Shown in pieces: positions 49,179-58,200 of a stretch of DNA of 64,000 nucleotides. The stretch comes from Variovorax sp. TBS-050B (lineage in GTDB: Bacteria; Pseudomonadota; Gammaproteobacteria; Burkholderiales; Burkholderiaceae_C), in NCBI RefSeq assembly GCF_029893635.1, contig NZ_JARXYR010000002.1:3385001-3449000 (forward strand). Direction: 5' to 3'. The notes beneath the pieces are model-generated. The model searched no databases and was not told the origin of the DNA. It saw only the letters and a program-made list of their open reading frames with translations. Each line of letters opens with the position of its first letter. The first letter of the stretch is position 1. The translations under genes and the position numbers were made by a program.

Positions 49179-51362
49179 ATGTCCACTTCCGACAGCTCCC
49201 GCGGCACACGCCCTTCGCATCCTTCCTCTTCTCCCGCCGACACCCGTTCCGAACCGAATGCCACGCCGCGCCGCGACGTGCTCAAGCTCGGCGCCTCGCT
49301 GCTGACCGTCGGCAGCAGCGGCGCCTTGCTGGCCGCCTGCGGTGGTGGCGGCGGCGGTGGCGGGCCGGGCTTCGGTCCGCTGCCCGCGACTGCGGCCGCA
49401 CCGGCGCCTGCTCCTGCTCCTGCGCCCGCACCGCCTTCGCCCCCGGTCCAAACCAAGATCTCGAGCTTCGCGCTCGCAGTGATGCCCGACACGCAGTTCT
49501 ATGCGCGCTACGCCACCGCCGCCGAGAGCGACCAGTACAACAAGCGCTTCGGCAGCGCGCCCTTCGCCGCGCAGACGAAGTGGATCGCCGACAACGCCCA
49601 GGCGTTGAACATCCCGTTCACCATCCACCTCGGCGACGTGGTCGACCAGGTCGGCAAACCGGACCAATGGAAGGTGGCCGACGCCGCCATGAAAACGCTC
49701 GAGGACGCGAAGCTGCCCTACAGCGTGCTGGCCGGCAACCACGACGTGCTCAAGGACGTCGACTACAGCATCGACCCCGTGGGCGGCACGGAAGCCACCC
49801 GCGACCTGACCAAGGAGCCGTACCTGCAGTGGTTCGGCACCGAGCGCGCCAAGAAGCAGGCCACCTTCGGCGGGCGCGATCCCAGCGGCTTCCATGAATA
49901 CCACGTGTTCGAGGCACAGGGCCAGAAGTTCATGGTGCTGTCGCTTTCGTGGCGCATTTCGGAGGCCGGCATTGCCTGGGCGCGCGGGGTGATCGCCAAG
50001 AACCCGACGCTGCCGGTCATTCTGTCGAACCACCAGCTGCTCAACATCGACACCGACGGCGTCAGCCCGCTCGAGACCGACTACGGCAAGATGCTCTGGG
50101 ACAAGCTGATCCGCGACAACGACCAGATCTTCATGACGCTCAACGGCCACCATCACGGCGCCGCGCATCTCACGAAGACCAACGACTTCGGCCGCAAGGT
50201 CGAGGAGATGGTGGTCGACTACCAGATGGCCTACCAGGGCGGCAACGGGCTGATGCGCCTCTATGAGTTCGACCTCACGAACAAGAAGATCAAGGTGCTG
50301 TCCTTCTCGCCGTGGGTGCCGCAGAAGCCCGCCGAGACGCGCAACAGCTTCGACCAGGCGGTGCTCACCGGGTCCAACGAGGAATTCGTCATCGAGATGG
50401 ACTTCGCGCAGCGCTTCTCGGGCTTCAACAAGACCTTCGGCGCCGGCAGTGCCACCGTCGAGGGCTCGCTGGTGGACCGCGCCAAGACGATGATCCTCGC
50501 GAACTACGAGAACCCCGAGACCGTGGCGCAGCGCCCGGCCACGAACGCCGACGACTATCCCAAGGTCGCGAACACCGTGGCGCACTGGCGCTTCTTCGGC
50601 GGCCAGGTCAACCAGCCGGTGCTGCCGGGCACCGTGGTGGCCGACGTGACGGGCAACAACCCGCTGCACCGCGACGCGCTGAACCAGGGCGGCGTGGTCG
50701 GCGCCGCCGACGGCGACATCGTGTGGAGCGACGACCGTCACCACCTGTCGGCCGCGCCGGGTTCGGTGCGCTTCCTCAACACCAACAAGAACACGCCGCG
50801 CCTGAGCTACTTCCTGACCGAAGCCACGGCACCGATCAACGGGCAGACGCTGGAGAACGGCTACACCATCGAGGCCTTCGTCAAGATCGATCCGGGCTGG
50901 ACCCGCGGCGACCATGCGTGGATGAACATCATGACGCGCGACGGCAGGCGCGGCGAGCTGGCGGGCTACGACGGCGGCGATCCGGAATCCCCGCCGATGC
51001 TGTTCGCCGTCTCGAGCCTGCGCGAAATCCAGTGGGAGGTGGTGCCGAGCGCGTCGGGCACGCGCTCGCCCAAGGCCAACTGGTCGGGCGAGGTGATCGC
51101 CGGCCGCTGGGTGCACATCGCGATCGTCAACGATCCGGTGTCCCACGACACCACGATGTACGTCGAGGGTGCACCGGTGCTGCGCAACGCGTCGGCGATT
51201 CCGGGCCTGGCGACGCTCTCGGCCGATTCGCCGTGGGTGGTGGGCGGCGGTTCCTGGGATGGCGGCCGCGCCGACGGCTTCTTCGGCAACATCGGCGAAG
51301 TGCGCGTGGTGGCTGCGGCGCTGCCGCCCGCGCAGTGGCTGACGGCGCGGAAGGCGAACTGA
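49179..51362 (+). CDS. Tat-exported lipoprotein metallophosphoesterase with LamG-like C-terminus
   Basis: The protein has 727 residues. The leader TPRRDVLKLGASLLTVGS has a twin arginine and ends in the lipobox LLAAC, so it is probably a Tat-exported lipoprotein. Eight glycines and an Ala-Pro linker (residues about 55-90) follow. The phosphoesterase motifs are VMPDTQFY, HLGDVVDQ, AGNHDVLK and NGHHHGAAH. The C-terminal third looks like a concanavalin/LamG laminin-like sandwich (TIEAFVKIDPGW, GRWVHIAIVND, FFGNIGEVRV). It may cut a phosphoester or phosphonate at the cell surface. A strong terminator follows. Confidence 0.85.
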   Translation: MSTSDSSRGTRPSHPSSSPADTRSEPNATPRRDVLKLGASLLTVGSSGALLAACGGGGGGGGPGFGPLPATAAAPAPAPAPAPAPPSPPVQTKISSFALAVMPDTQFYARYATAAESDQYNKRFGSAPFAAQTKWIADNAQALNIPFTIHLGDVVDQVGKPDQWKVADAAMKTLEDAKLPYSVLAGNHDVLKDVDYSIDPVGGTEATRDLTKEPYLQWFGTERAKKQATFGGRDPSGFHEYHVFEAQGQKFMVLSLSWRISEAGIAWARGVIAKNPTLPVILSNHQLLNIDTDGVSPLETDYGKMLWDKLIRDNDQIFMTLNGHHHGAAHLTKTNDFGRKVEEMVVDYQMAYQGGNGLMRLYEFDLTNKKIKVLSFSPWVPQKPAETRNSFDQAVLTGSNEEFVIEMDFAQRFSGFNKTFGAGSATVEGSLVDRAKTMILANYENPETVAQRPATNADDYPKVANTVAHWRFFGGQVNQPVLPGTVVADVTGNNPLHRDALNQGGVVGAADGDIVWSDDRHHLSAAPGSVRFLNTNKNTPRLSYFLTEATAPINGQTLENGYTIEAFVKIDPGWTRGDHAWMNIMTRDGRRGELAGYDGGDPESPPMLFAVSSLREIQWEVVPSASGTRSPKANWSGEVIAGRWVHIAIVNDPVSHDTTMYVEGAPVLRNASAIPGLATLSADSPWVVGGGSWDGGRADGFFGNIGEVRVVAAALPPAQWLTARKAN

Positions 51363-51400
51363 CAGGTAACGCCCACCGAGACCTCACCGTCGAAACCGGG

Positions 51401-51445
51401 AGCCGCGCCGGCATCGCCATCGAGCGATGCCGGCGCGGCTTTTTT
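51401..51445 (+). terminator. Strong rho-independent terminator
   Basis: The arms at 51401-51417 and 51424-51440 pair perfectly over 17 bp (AGCCGCGCCGGCATCGC and its complement) around CATCGA, with six T from 51440. It insulates the phosphoesterase gene from the secretion island. Confidence 0.92.
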
Positions 51446-51566
51446 GTGACCGCGTCCGGCGCGCGCATGCATGCGCGGCGCCAGGGCCTCTCCAGATTGC
51501 GCACTTTTTCTCTTTTTGAGAATTGATGGCGTGCAGGGTGATTGCAATGTTTTTTACGACTAGACA

Positions 51567-51583
51567 ACAATTAAAATAATTGT
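51567..51583. promoter_or_regulatory. AT-rich palindrome upstream of the vgrG leader ORF
   Basis: ACAATTA-AAA-TAATTGT is a perfect inverted repeat in an AT-rich stretch that contrasts with the GC-rich surroundings. An outer, bulged pairing of ATTGCAATGTTTT (51541-) with AAAACATGCAAT (ending 51596) encloses it. It could be an operator, an H-NS-type silencing target, or a 5' leader hairpin. No clean -35/-10 pair could be fixed. Confidence 0.5.
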
Positions 51584-51608
51584 GAAAACATGCAATAGGG
51601 AGGTAAGC

Positions 51609-51695
51609 ATGATTGCCGCCTTTAAAACAATATTCTTATTTCGTCAATTCTTATTAATTGATTCGGCTTATAGGCCGTTTCCCGCGCTGCAATGA
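51609..51695 (+). CDS. 28-codon leader ORF overlapping vgrG
   Basis: An ATG at 51609 sits 4 nt after GGGAGGT, the best ribosome site in this area, and encodes 28 residues (MIAAFKTIFLFRQFLLIDSA, then YRPFPALQ). The stop TGA overlaps the vgrG ATG (ATGA), while vgrG has no ribosome site of its own. The first 16 codons are AT-rich and encode a hydrophobic stretch. This suggests a leader whose translation delivers ribosomes to vgrG. I know no named family for it. Confidence 0.55.
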   Translation: MIAAFKTIFLFRQFLLIDSAYRPFPALQ

Positions 51696-54600
51696 AGCGC
51701 CGGGTCAGCGTGCAGACGCCTCTGGGCGAGGCGCTGCAATTCCGTCAGCTGGTGGGCCGCGAGGCGCTGAGCCAGCTCTACAGCTTCGAGGTCGACCTGC
51801 TGGGCCAGAGCAACGCGCTCGAGGCCAAGTCGCTGCTCGGCAAGACGGCGACCGTGGCCGTGGAAACCGAGAGCGGCGGCGTGCGCCATCTGGGCGGCAT
51901 CGTCACGCGCTTCGGGCTGCAGCAGGAGGACGCGCGCCATGCGTTCTACCGGATGCAGTTGCGCCCCTGGCTGTGGCTCGCCACCCGGCGCAGCGACTTC
52001 CGCATCTTCCAGGGCCGCAGCGTGCCCGACATCCTCGACGAAGTGCTCGGGCGCTACGGCCAGCCGGTCGAGAAGAAGCTCAGCCGCAGCGACTACCGCC
52101 GCTGGGATTACTGCGTGCAGTACCACGAGAGCGACTTCCAGTTCGTCTCGCGCCTGTGCGCGCTCGAAGGCATCTACTACTACTTCCGCCATGAGGCCGC
52201 GCAGCAGGTGCTCGTGTTCGCGGACGACATCGCGAGTTCGCATCCGCCGCTGCCCGGTGGCGAGACCGTGCGCTTCCATCCGCTCGAGAAATCCGGCATG
52301 GGCCAGCGCGAGCGCATCTACGCCTGGGACACCGCCGAGGAAGTGCGCGCCGGCCACCACTACAACGACGACTACGACTTCGAGAAGCCGCAGGCCGACC
52401 TCTCGCACCTGCGGCAGATGCCGCCCGGGCATGACCATGACAGCTACGAGAACTACGAATGGCCCGGCGGCTTCGTGCAGCATGCCGACGGCGAGACCTA
52501 CGCGCGCATCCGCAACGAAGAGCAGCTGAGCCAGCGCCACCGCGCGAGCGGGCGCTCCAACCTGCGCGCGCTCGCCACCGGCCACACGATCCGGCTCGCC
52601 GGCCACCCCAGGGCCGACCAGAACCAGCAGTACCTGCTCGTCGCCGTCAGCTACCACCTGCAGGAGAACCTGCAGGCGAGCGAAGGCGCCGAGGCCGGCG
52701 AAGGCTCGGTGCAGCGCTTCGCCTTCGACGTGCAGCCCACCAGCTACCCGTGGCGGCCGGCGCGCACCACGCCCAAGCCGCGCACCCGCGGCCCGCAGAC
52801 CGCCATGGTGGTCGGCCCCGCTGGCCAGGAGATCTGGACCGATGCCTACGGCCGCATCAAGGTGCAGTTCCACTGGGACCGCCTCGGCCAGAAGAACGAG
52901 AACTCGAGCTGCTGGGTGCGCGTGTCCACCGCCTGGGCCGGTGGCACCTTCGGCATGACCTCGGTGCCGCGCATCGGCATGGAGGTGATCGTCGACTTCC
53001 TCAACGGCGACCCGGACCATCCCATCGTCACCGGCTGCGTGCACAACGCCGACACCATGCCCGCGTGGCAGCTGCCCGAGCAGAAGCACCTCTCGGGCAT
53101 CCGCAGCCGCGAACTCGGCGGCGGGCGCAGCAACCACGTGGTGCTCGACGACACCCAGGGCAGGATCCAGGCGCAACTGCGCAGCGACCACCAGGCCAGC
53201 CAACTGAGCGTGGGCCACATCGGGCGCATCGAGGACACGGCAGGGCGCAAGGACAGCCGCGGCCAGGGATTCGAGCTGCGCACCGACGGGCATGGCGTGG
53301 CGCGCGCGGCCAAGGGCCTGCTCGTGACGACCGAGGCGCGGCCCGCCGCGCGCGCGCACATCACCGACATGGGCGAGACCGTCGGCCGCCTCACGCAGGC
53401 ACGCGACCTGCACGAAGGCCTGAGCGAAGCGGCCCGGGCCACGCAGGCGCACGATGCCGGCGACCAGGACGAAGTCGCGGCCGAGCTGAAGGCGCAGAAC
53501 GACGCCATCAAGGGCCAGGGCGGCGGCGACCGCGAACAGGGCGAGTTCCCGGAGTTCGAGGAGGCGCACCTCACGCTCGCGAGCGCCAAGGGCCTGCAGA
53601 CCGTCGCGCAGGGCTCGACCCACGTGGTGAGCAACGAGCACAACGCGCTGACCAGCGGCGGCCACACCAGCGTGAGCGCCGGCAAGAGCTTCCTCGTGAG
53701 CGTGCAGAGCGCGATCCGCATGTTCGCCTCGAAGGCCGGCATGCGGCTGGTGGCGGCCGGCGCCGACATCGACATCAAGGCGCTCAAGGAGAGCGTCAAC
53801 GTGCTCGCCAAGCTCAACATCACGCAGACGGCGAACCGGATCACGATCCAGGCCAAGGAAGAGGTGGTGATCAACGGCGGCTCGAGCTACAGCCGCTGGA
53901 GCTCGGGCGGCATCGAACACGGCACCTCGGGCACCTGGCGCGAGCATGCGGCGGTGCACAGCCTCGTCGGCCCGGCGAGCGAAGGCAAGCCTTCGCTGCC
54001 CAACCCGCCGCAACTGCCGCGCGGGCAGCTCGACCTCTACCACCAGTACATCTTGCCCACGGGCGAGAAGCACCAGGGCGTGGCGCAGGGCGACTTCACC
54101 GTGGTCGACTCGGAGGGCGGCACGCATGCGGGCACCTTCGACCGCAACGGCTTCGCGTCGGTCTCGGGCCTGCCGATCGGCGCCGCCAAGGTGACCTTCG
54201 GCCAGGACCCGCGCGACCCGTGGGAGGAGGGCAGCTACTTCGGCACGCCGCAGGACTGGAAGGGCAAGCCGCCGGCCGCGGGAGGCTTCGACATGGCGGG
54301 CGCGGCATCGGGCGTCTCCGGCCTGCTCGGCGGCGCGGGCGGCTTCGCGGGCATGGCCGGCTCGGCCGGCGGCGCCGCGGCTGCGCTGGCTGGCGTGGCG
54401 GGCACCGGCAGCCAAGCCGCGAGCCGGCTCGGCCAGGTCGCCGAGGCCGCGGGCATGGCGCAACAGGCCGTGAGCGCGGCACAGGCGATCCAGCAGGGCG
54501 GCGCCAAGGCGCTGCTCGGCCAGGCGAGCCAGGCGGCGACCGGCATGGCGATGCAGGCCGCGGGCGCGCGGCTCGGGCCGGCGGGCACCCAGGCCGTGGC

Positions 54601-54709
54601 GATGGCGAACATGGCGGGCGGCATCGCCAAGGGCGGGCTGCCGGGCGGCGCTGCGTCGGCCGGTGCCGCGCCCGCGCTCACGGGCCGCACGCCCGGCTTC
54701 GCGGGTTGA
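51692..54709 (+). CDS. vgrG: Type VI secretion spike protein VgrG with C-terminal extension
   Basis: The protein has 1005 residues. The gp27/gp5-like base starts MKRRVSVQTPLGEALQFRQL and includes ESDFQFVSRLCALEGIYYYF and GRIKVQFHWDRLGQKNENSS, then MTSVPRIGMEVIVDFLNGD. A DUF2345-type beta-helix begins near residue 625. Residues about 775-860 look like a transthyretin-type carboxypeptidase-regulatory domain. The last about 140 residues are Gly/Ala-rich and of low complexity. It forms the tip of the T6SS needle and probably carries the downstream Rhs. The start lies inside the leader ORF stop. Confidence 0.95.
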   Translation: MKRRVSVQTPLGEALQFRQLVGREALSQLYSFEVDLLGQSNALEAKSLLGKTATVAVETESGGVRHLGGIVTRFGLQQEDARHAFYRMQLRPWLWLATRRSDFRIFQGRSVPDILDEVLGRYGQPVEKKLSRSDYRRWDYCVQYHESDFQFVSRLCALEGIYYYFRHEAAQQVLVFADDIASSHPPLPGGETVRFHPLEKSGMGQRERIYAWDTAEEVRAGHHYNDDYDFEKPQADLSHLRQMPPGHDHDSYENYEWPGGFVQHADGETYARIRNEEQLSQRHRASGRSNLRALATGHTIRLAGHPRADQNQQYLLVAVSYHLQENLQASEGAEAGEGSVQRFAFDVQPTSYPWRPARTTPKPRTRGPQTAMVVGPAGQEIWTDAYGRIKVQFHWDRLGQKNENSSCWVRVSTAWAGGTFGMTSVPRIGMEVIVDFLNGDPDHPIVTGCVHNADTMPAWQLPEQKHLSGIRSRELGGGRSNHVVLDDTQGRIQAQLRSDHQASQLSVGHIGRIEDTAGRKDSRGQGFELRTDGHGVARAAKGLLVTTEARPAARAHITDMGETVGRLTQARDLHEGLSEAARATQAHDAGDQDEVAAELKAQNDAIKGQGGGDREQGEFPEFEEAHLTLASAKGLQTVAQGSTHVVSNEHNALTSGGHTSVSAGKSFLVSVQSAIRMFASKAGMRLVAAGADIDIKALKESVNVLAKLNITQTANRITIQAKEEVVINGGSSYSRWSSGGIEHGTSGTWREHAAVHSLVGPASEGKPSLPNPPQLPRGQLDLYHQYILPTGEKHQGVAQGDFTVVDSEGGTHAGTFDRNGFASVSGLPIGAAKVTFGQDPRDPWEEGSYFGTPQDWKGKPPAAGGFDMAGAASGVSGLLGGAGGFAGMAGSAGGAAAALAGVAGTGSQAASRLGQVAEAAGMAQQAVSAAQAIQQGGAKALLGQASQAATGMAMQAAGARLGPAGTQAVAMANMAGGIAKGGLPGGAASAGAAPALTGRTPGFAG

Positions 54710-54725
54710 GGCGGCAACCGGCGCG

Positions 54726-55220
54726 ATGAGTTCCCAGGTCATCATCCTCGCCCACGACATGTGGCGCAAAGGCGCGGGCGGCGCACCGGCCGGCCTCGTG
54801 GGGCAGGCCGACAGCTTCGCCTACGCCGGGCTCGACCTCGGGCTCGCGCAGTTCGCCGTTTCGAGCTTCAGCGGCAGCAGCTTCACCGGCACCAGCTTCC
54901 GGCAGGCGGGCTGGACCGGCTGCCGCTTCACCGGCTGCAGCTTCACGCAGTGCGACTTCGGCGCGATCGCGGTCAGCGGCTGCACCTTCGTCGACTGCCG
55001 CTTCACCCGCGCGAACTTCGACGGCGCGAGCATCAGCGCGAGCACCTTCACGCGCTGCCACTGGGACGACATCAGCTTCGAGCGCGGGCAGTGGAACGAC
55101 GTGGGCGTGCTCGACTGCAGCGGCACCGTGGTGCATGCGCAGGGGCTGCAGGGACGCAGCGTGGACTTCACGGGCAGCCGCTTCGAGCAGCTCGAGTTCC
55201 GCAACGCGAACATCAATTGA
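54726..55220 (+). CDS. Pentapeptide-repeat protein between VgrG and Rhs
   Basis: The protein has 164 residues. Residues about 35-110 form a pentapeptide beta-helix with repeated A/S/T-x-F steps (SSFSGSSFTGTSF, CRFTGCSFTQCDF, ANFDGASISASTF). The first 30 residues (MSSQVIILAHDMWRKGAGG) are a separate non-repeat segment. It starts 16 bp after vgrG and ends 15 bp before rhs, so it probably works as an adaptor or chaperone that loads the Rhs effector on VgrG. No EagR/DUF1795 or DUF4123 adaptor is seen in the window. Confidence 0.85.
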   Translation: MSSQVIILAHDMWRKGAGGAPAGLVGQADSFAYAGLDLGLAQFAVSSFSGSSFTGTSFRQAGWTGCRFTGCSFTQCDFGAIAVSGCTFVDCRFTRANFDGASISASTFTRCHWDDISFERGQWNDVGVLDCSGTVVHAQGLQGRSVDFTGSRFEQLEFRNANIN

Positions 55221-55235
55221 GGGACACGAAGAAGA

Positions 55236-58200
55236 ATGGCAGAGACGGCTGGCTCGAAACCCGCTGAGCGAGAACCCCAGACCGCGGTCGCACCGCTGAA
55301 CACCATCGTGGGCGAGGACATCGCGGCCGCGAGCAAGGCGGTCGACGACTGGCTGCGCTCGTTCAGCGGCGGCTACGTCACGCTGGAACGGCTCACGATG
55401 GTGCTCGGCAGCATCCCGGTCGTGGGCAACATCATGGCGCTGGTGGATGTGTTCCTCGACATCATCCACATCGTCGAGAAGAAGGCGCGCGACGGCGTCG
55501 AGAGCTTCCTCAACTGGGTGAGCCTGGGCATCAACCTGATCGGGCTGATCCCGCTGCCGCCCACCATGGCGGCGGCGCGCATGAGCCTGCGGCCCACGCT
55601 GCACCTGGTGCGCCAGCAACTCAAGAGCGCGGCGTCGAACCTCGGCGAGACCATCGTCGTCACGCTGGTGGGGCACCTGAACGCAACCATTGTGGGCGAA
55701 CTCGACAAGTTCATCGAGGGCGCGATCGCCAAGCTCGACGAGATGCTGAAGAACTGCGCCAAGCTCTCGGACAGCATCATCGACAACCTCGTGGACGTGC
55801 TGCGGCGCGTGCTCGGGCAGAAGGATCTGTTCGCGGTCGGCACGCCGGCCACGCCCGAGACGCGGGTGCACGACTCGAAGACCGAGAGCACCTGGGACCG
55901 CATGTGGGGCAGCGCGGTGCGCTTCAGCAAGCAGTCGGCCAACTACGTGGCGAAGAAGGCCGCGGGCCAGCTGCCGGCGGGCGTAGCCTCGCAGGTCAAT
56001 GCGGTGGTTGCGCAGATGCTGGACTTCAAGGCGAGCTTCCGCAACCAGCTCGTGAAGCTGGCCGACAAGGAGGCGCAGGCCAGCATCATGTGGCTGCTGC
56101 ACAAGCTCTTGGATGCGATCAAGCGCAAGAAGGGGCAGCGCGCGGCGATCGTGCCGCCGGCCAAGGGGGCGGTGGCCGAGCAGGATCGGCCCGGCGGCCA
56201 GCTCGGCCACATCAACAAGCAGGCGCCCGCGCGCAACGATCCCAACTGCCGCCGCAACAAGCCGGCCCGCGCGGCGGTCGGCGGCTCGATCAGCCTTGCG
56301 ACCGGCAGCGAGAGCTTCGTGCACACCGACTTCGTACTCGCCGCGCCGCTCGCGATCACCTGGTCGCGCGTCTACCGCAGCCAGTTCGATGCCTATGACC
56401 GCGGCGTGCTCGGCGCGCGCTGGACCGGCCCGTACACCACGCGCATCGACATCACGCCCGCGGGCGACCTGGTCTACCGCGCCGCGGATGGCCGCAGCCA
56501 TGCCTGTGCGCGGCTCGCGGTCGGCCAATCGCACCGCGACGCGGCCGAAGACTTCACGCTGACGCGGCTCGGCGACACGCTGCTCGCACTCGACTTCGGC
56601 CTGCAAGGCGACTGGCGCGAGCTGTACGAGCAAGCGGAAGACGGCTCGCACTACCGCCTGGTGGCGCAGCAGGCGCGCGACGGCCTCTCGGTGGGCCTGC
56701 GCTACGACCACGTGATCGCTGCGACCGGCGAGCGCGTGCTCAGCGACATCATCAGCAAGCAGGGCGAGCAGGTGATGGCGCACGTGGGCACGCGGCCCGA
56801 TGCGAAGACCGGCCTGATCGAGTCGCTCTGGGAGCTCAAGGACGGCCAGATCGTGCGGCAGCTTGCCGTGTACACGCATGACGCCGAACGCGACCTCGTC
56901 GAAGCGCGCGACGAGGACGGCGCGAGCTGGCGCTACAGCTACAGCCACCACCTCATCACCCGCTACACCGACCGCACCGGCCGCGGCATGAACCTCGAAT
57001 ACGACGGCACCGGCGCCGATGCCAAGGCCGTGCGCGAGTGGAGCGACGACGGCAGCTTTGCCCTGAAGCTCGAATGGGACCGCAACATCCGCCTGACCTA
57101 CGTCACCGACGCGCTCGGCGGCGAGACCTGGTACTACTACGACATCGACGGCTACACCTACCGCATCATCCACCCCGACAAGCTCGAGGAATGGTTCTTC
57201 CGTGATGAAGCGAAGAACATCACGCGCCACATCCACACCGACGGCAGCACCGACGACTACCGCTACGACGCCGACGGCAACCTGCAGGTGCACACGCGGC
57301 CCGACGGTAGCCGGGTGCATTTCGAGTATGACGCCAGGCACCGCATCACCGGCATCCGCGACGGCGAGGGTGGCGTGTGGAAGCGCGATTACGACGCCGA
57401 GGGCCACCTGGTCGAAGAGATCGATCCGCTGGGCCACAAGACCGAATACGCCTACGACAAGGCCGGGCGGCCGGTGCGCATCACCGATGCCAAGGGCGGC
57501 ACCAAGCTGCTGAGCTACACGCCGGCCGGCCGCCTCGCGAGCTACACCGACTGCTCGGGCAAGACGCGCCGATGGGAATACGACAGCCGCGGCCGCACGG
57601 TCAAGGAGATCGACGCTGCGGGCCAGACCACGCGCTATCGCTACAGCGCCTCGGGCGAAGGTATCGTTCAGCGCGGCGACGCCAACAGCCCCGGCCGGCT
57701 GGAAGAGATCACTTGGCCGGATGCGACGCGCACGCATTTCGTGCACGACGCGGAAGGCCGCCTGCTCGCACACGTCGATGCGCTCGGCCGCCGCACGCGT
57801 TACAGCTTCAACCGCGCCGGACTGGTGGCGGGCCGCGTCGACGCCGCAGGCCAGTCGCTGCGCTACGAATGGGACCTGCTGGGTCGCCTGACCGAGCTGC
57901 GCAACGAGAACGGCAGCCGCTACGAGTTCCGCTACGACCCCGCGGGCCGGCTGCTCGAGGAAACCGGCTTCGACGGCAAGACCATCCGCTACCGCTACGA
58001 CGAAAGCACGGGCCGGCTGCGCGAAGCCGCCGAGGGCGAACGCGTGCTGCGGATGGAGAGCGACGCGATGGGCCGGATGGTCGAGCGCGCGGCCGGCGCG
58101 CAGGCCGAGCGCTTCGCCTACGACCGCAACGGCCGAATGATCGAGGCCGTCAACGGCGATGCACGGCTGCAGTGGTTCTACGACGCGGCGGGCAATCTCA

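Noticed and set aside
49325..49440. Gly8 and Ala-Pro repeats as a slippage or phase-variation tract
   Set aside because: Codons within the run are mixed and the frame is open on both sides; it reads as a flexible linker after a lipobox.
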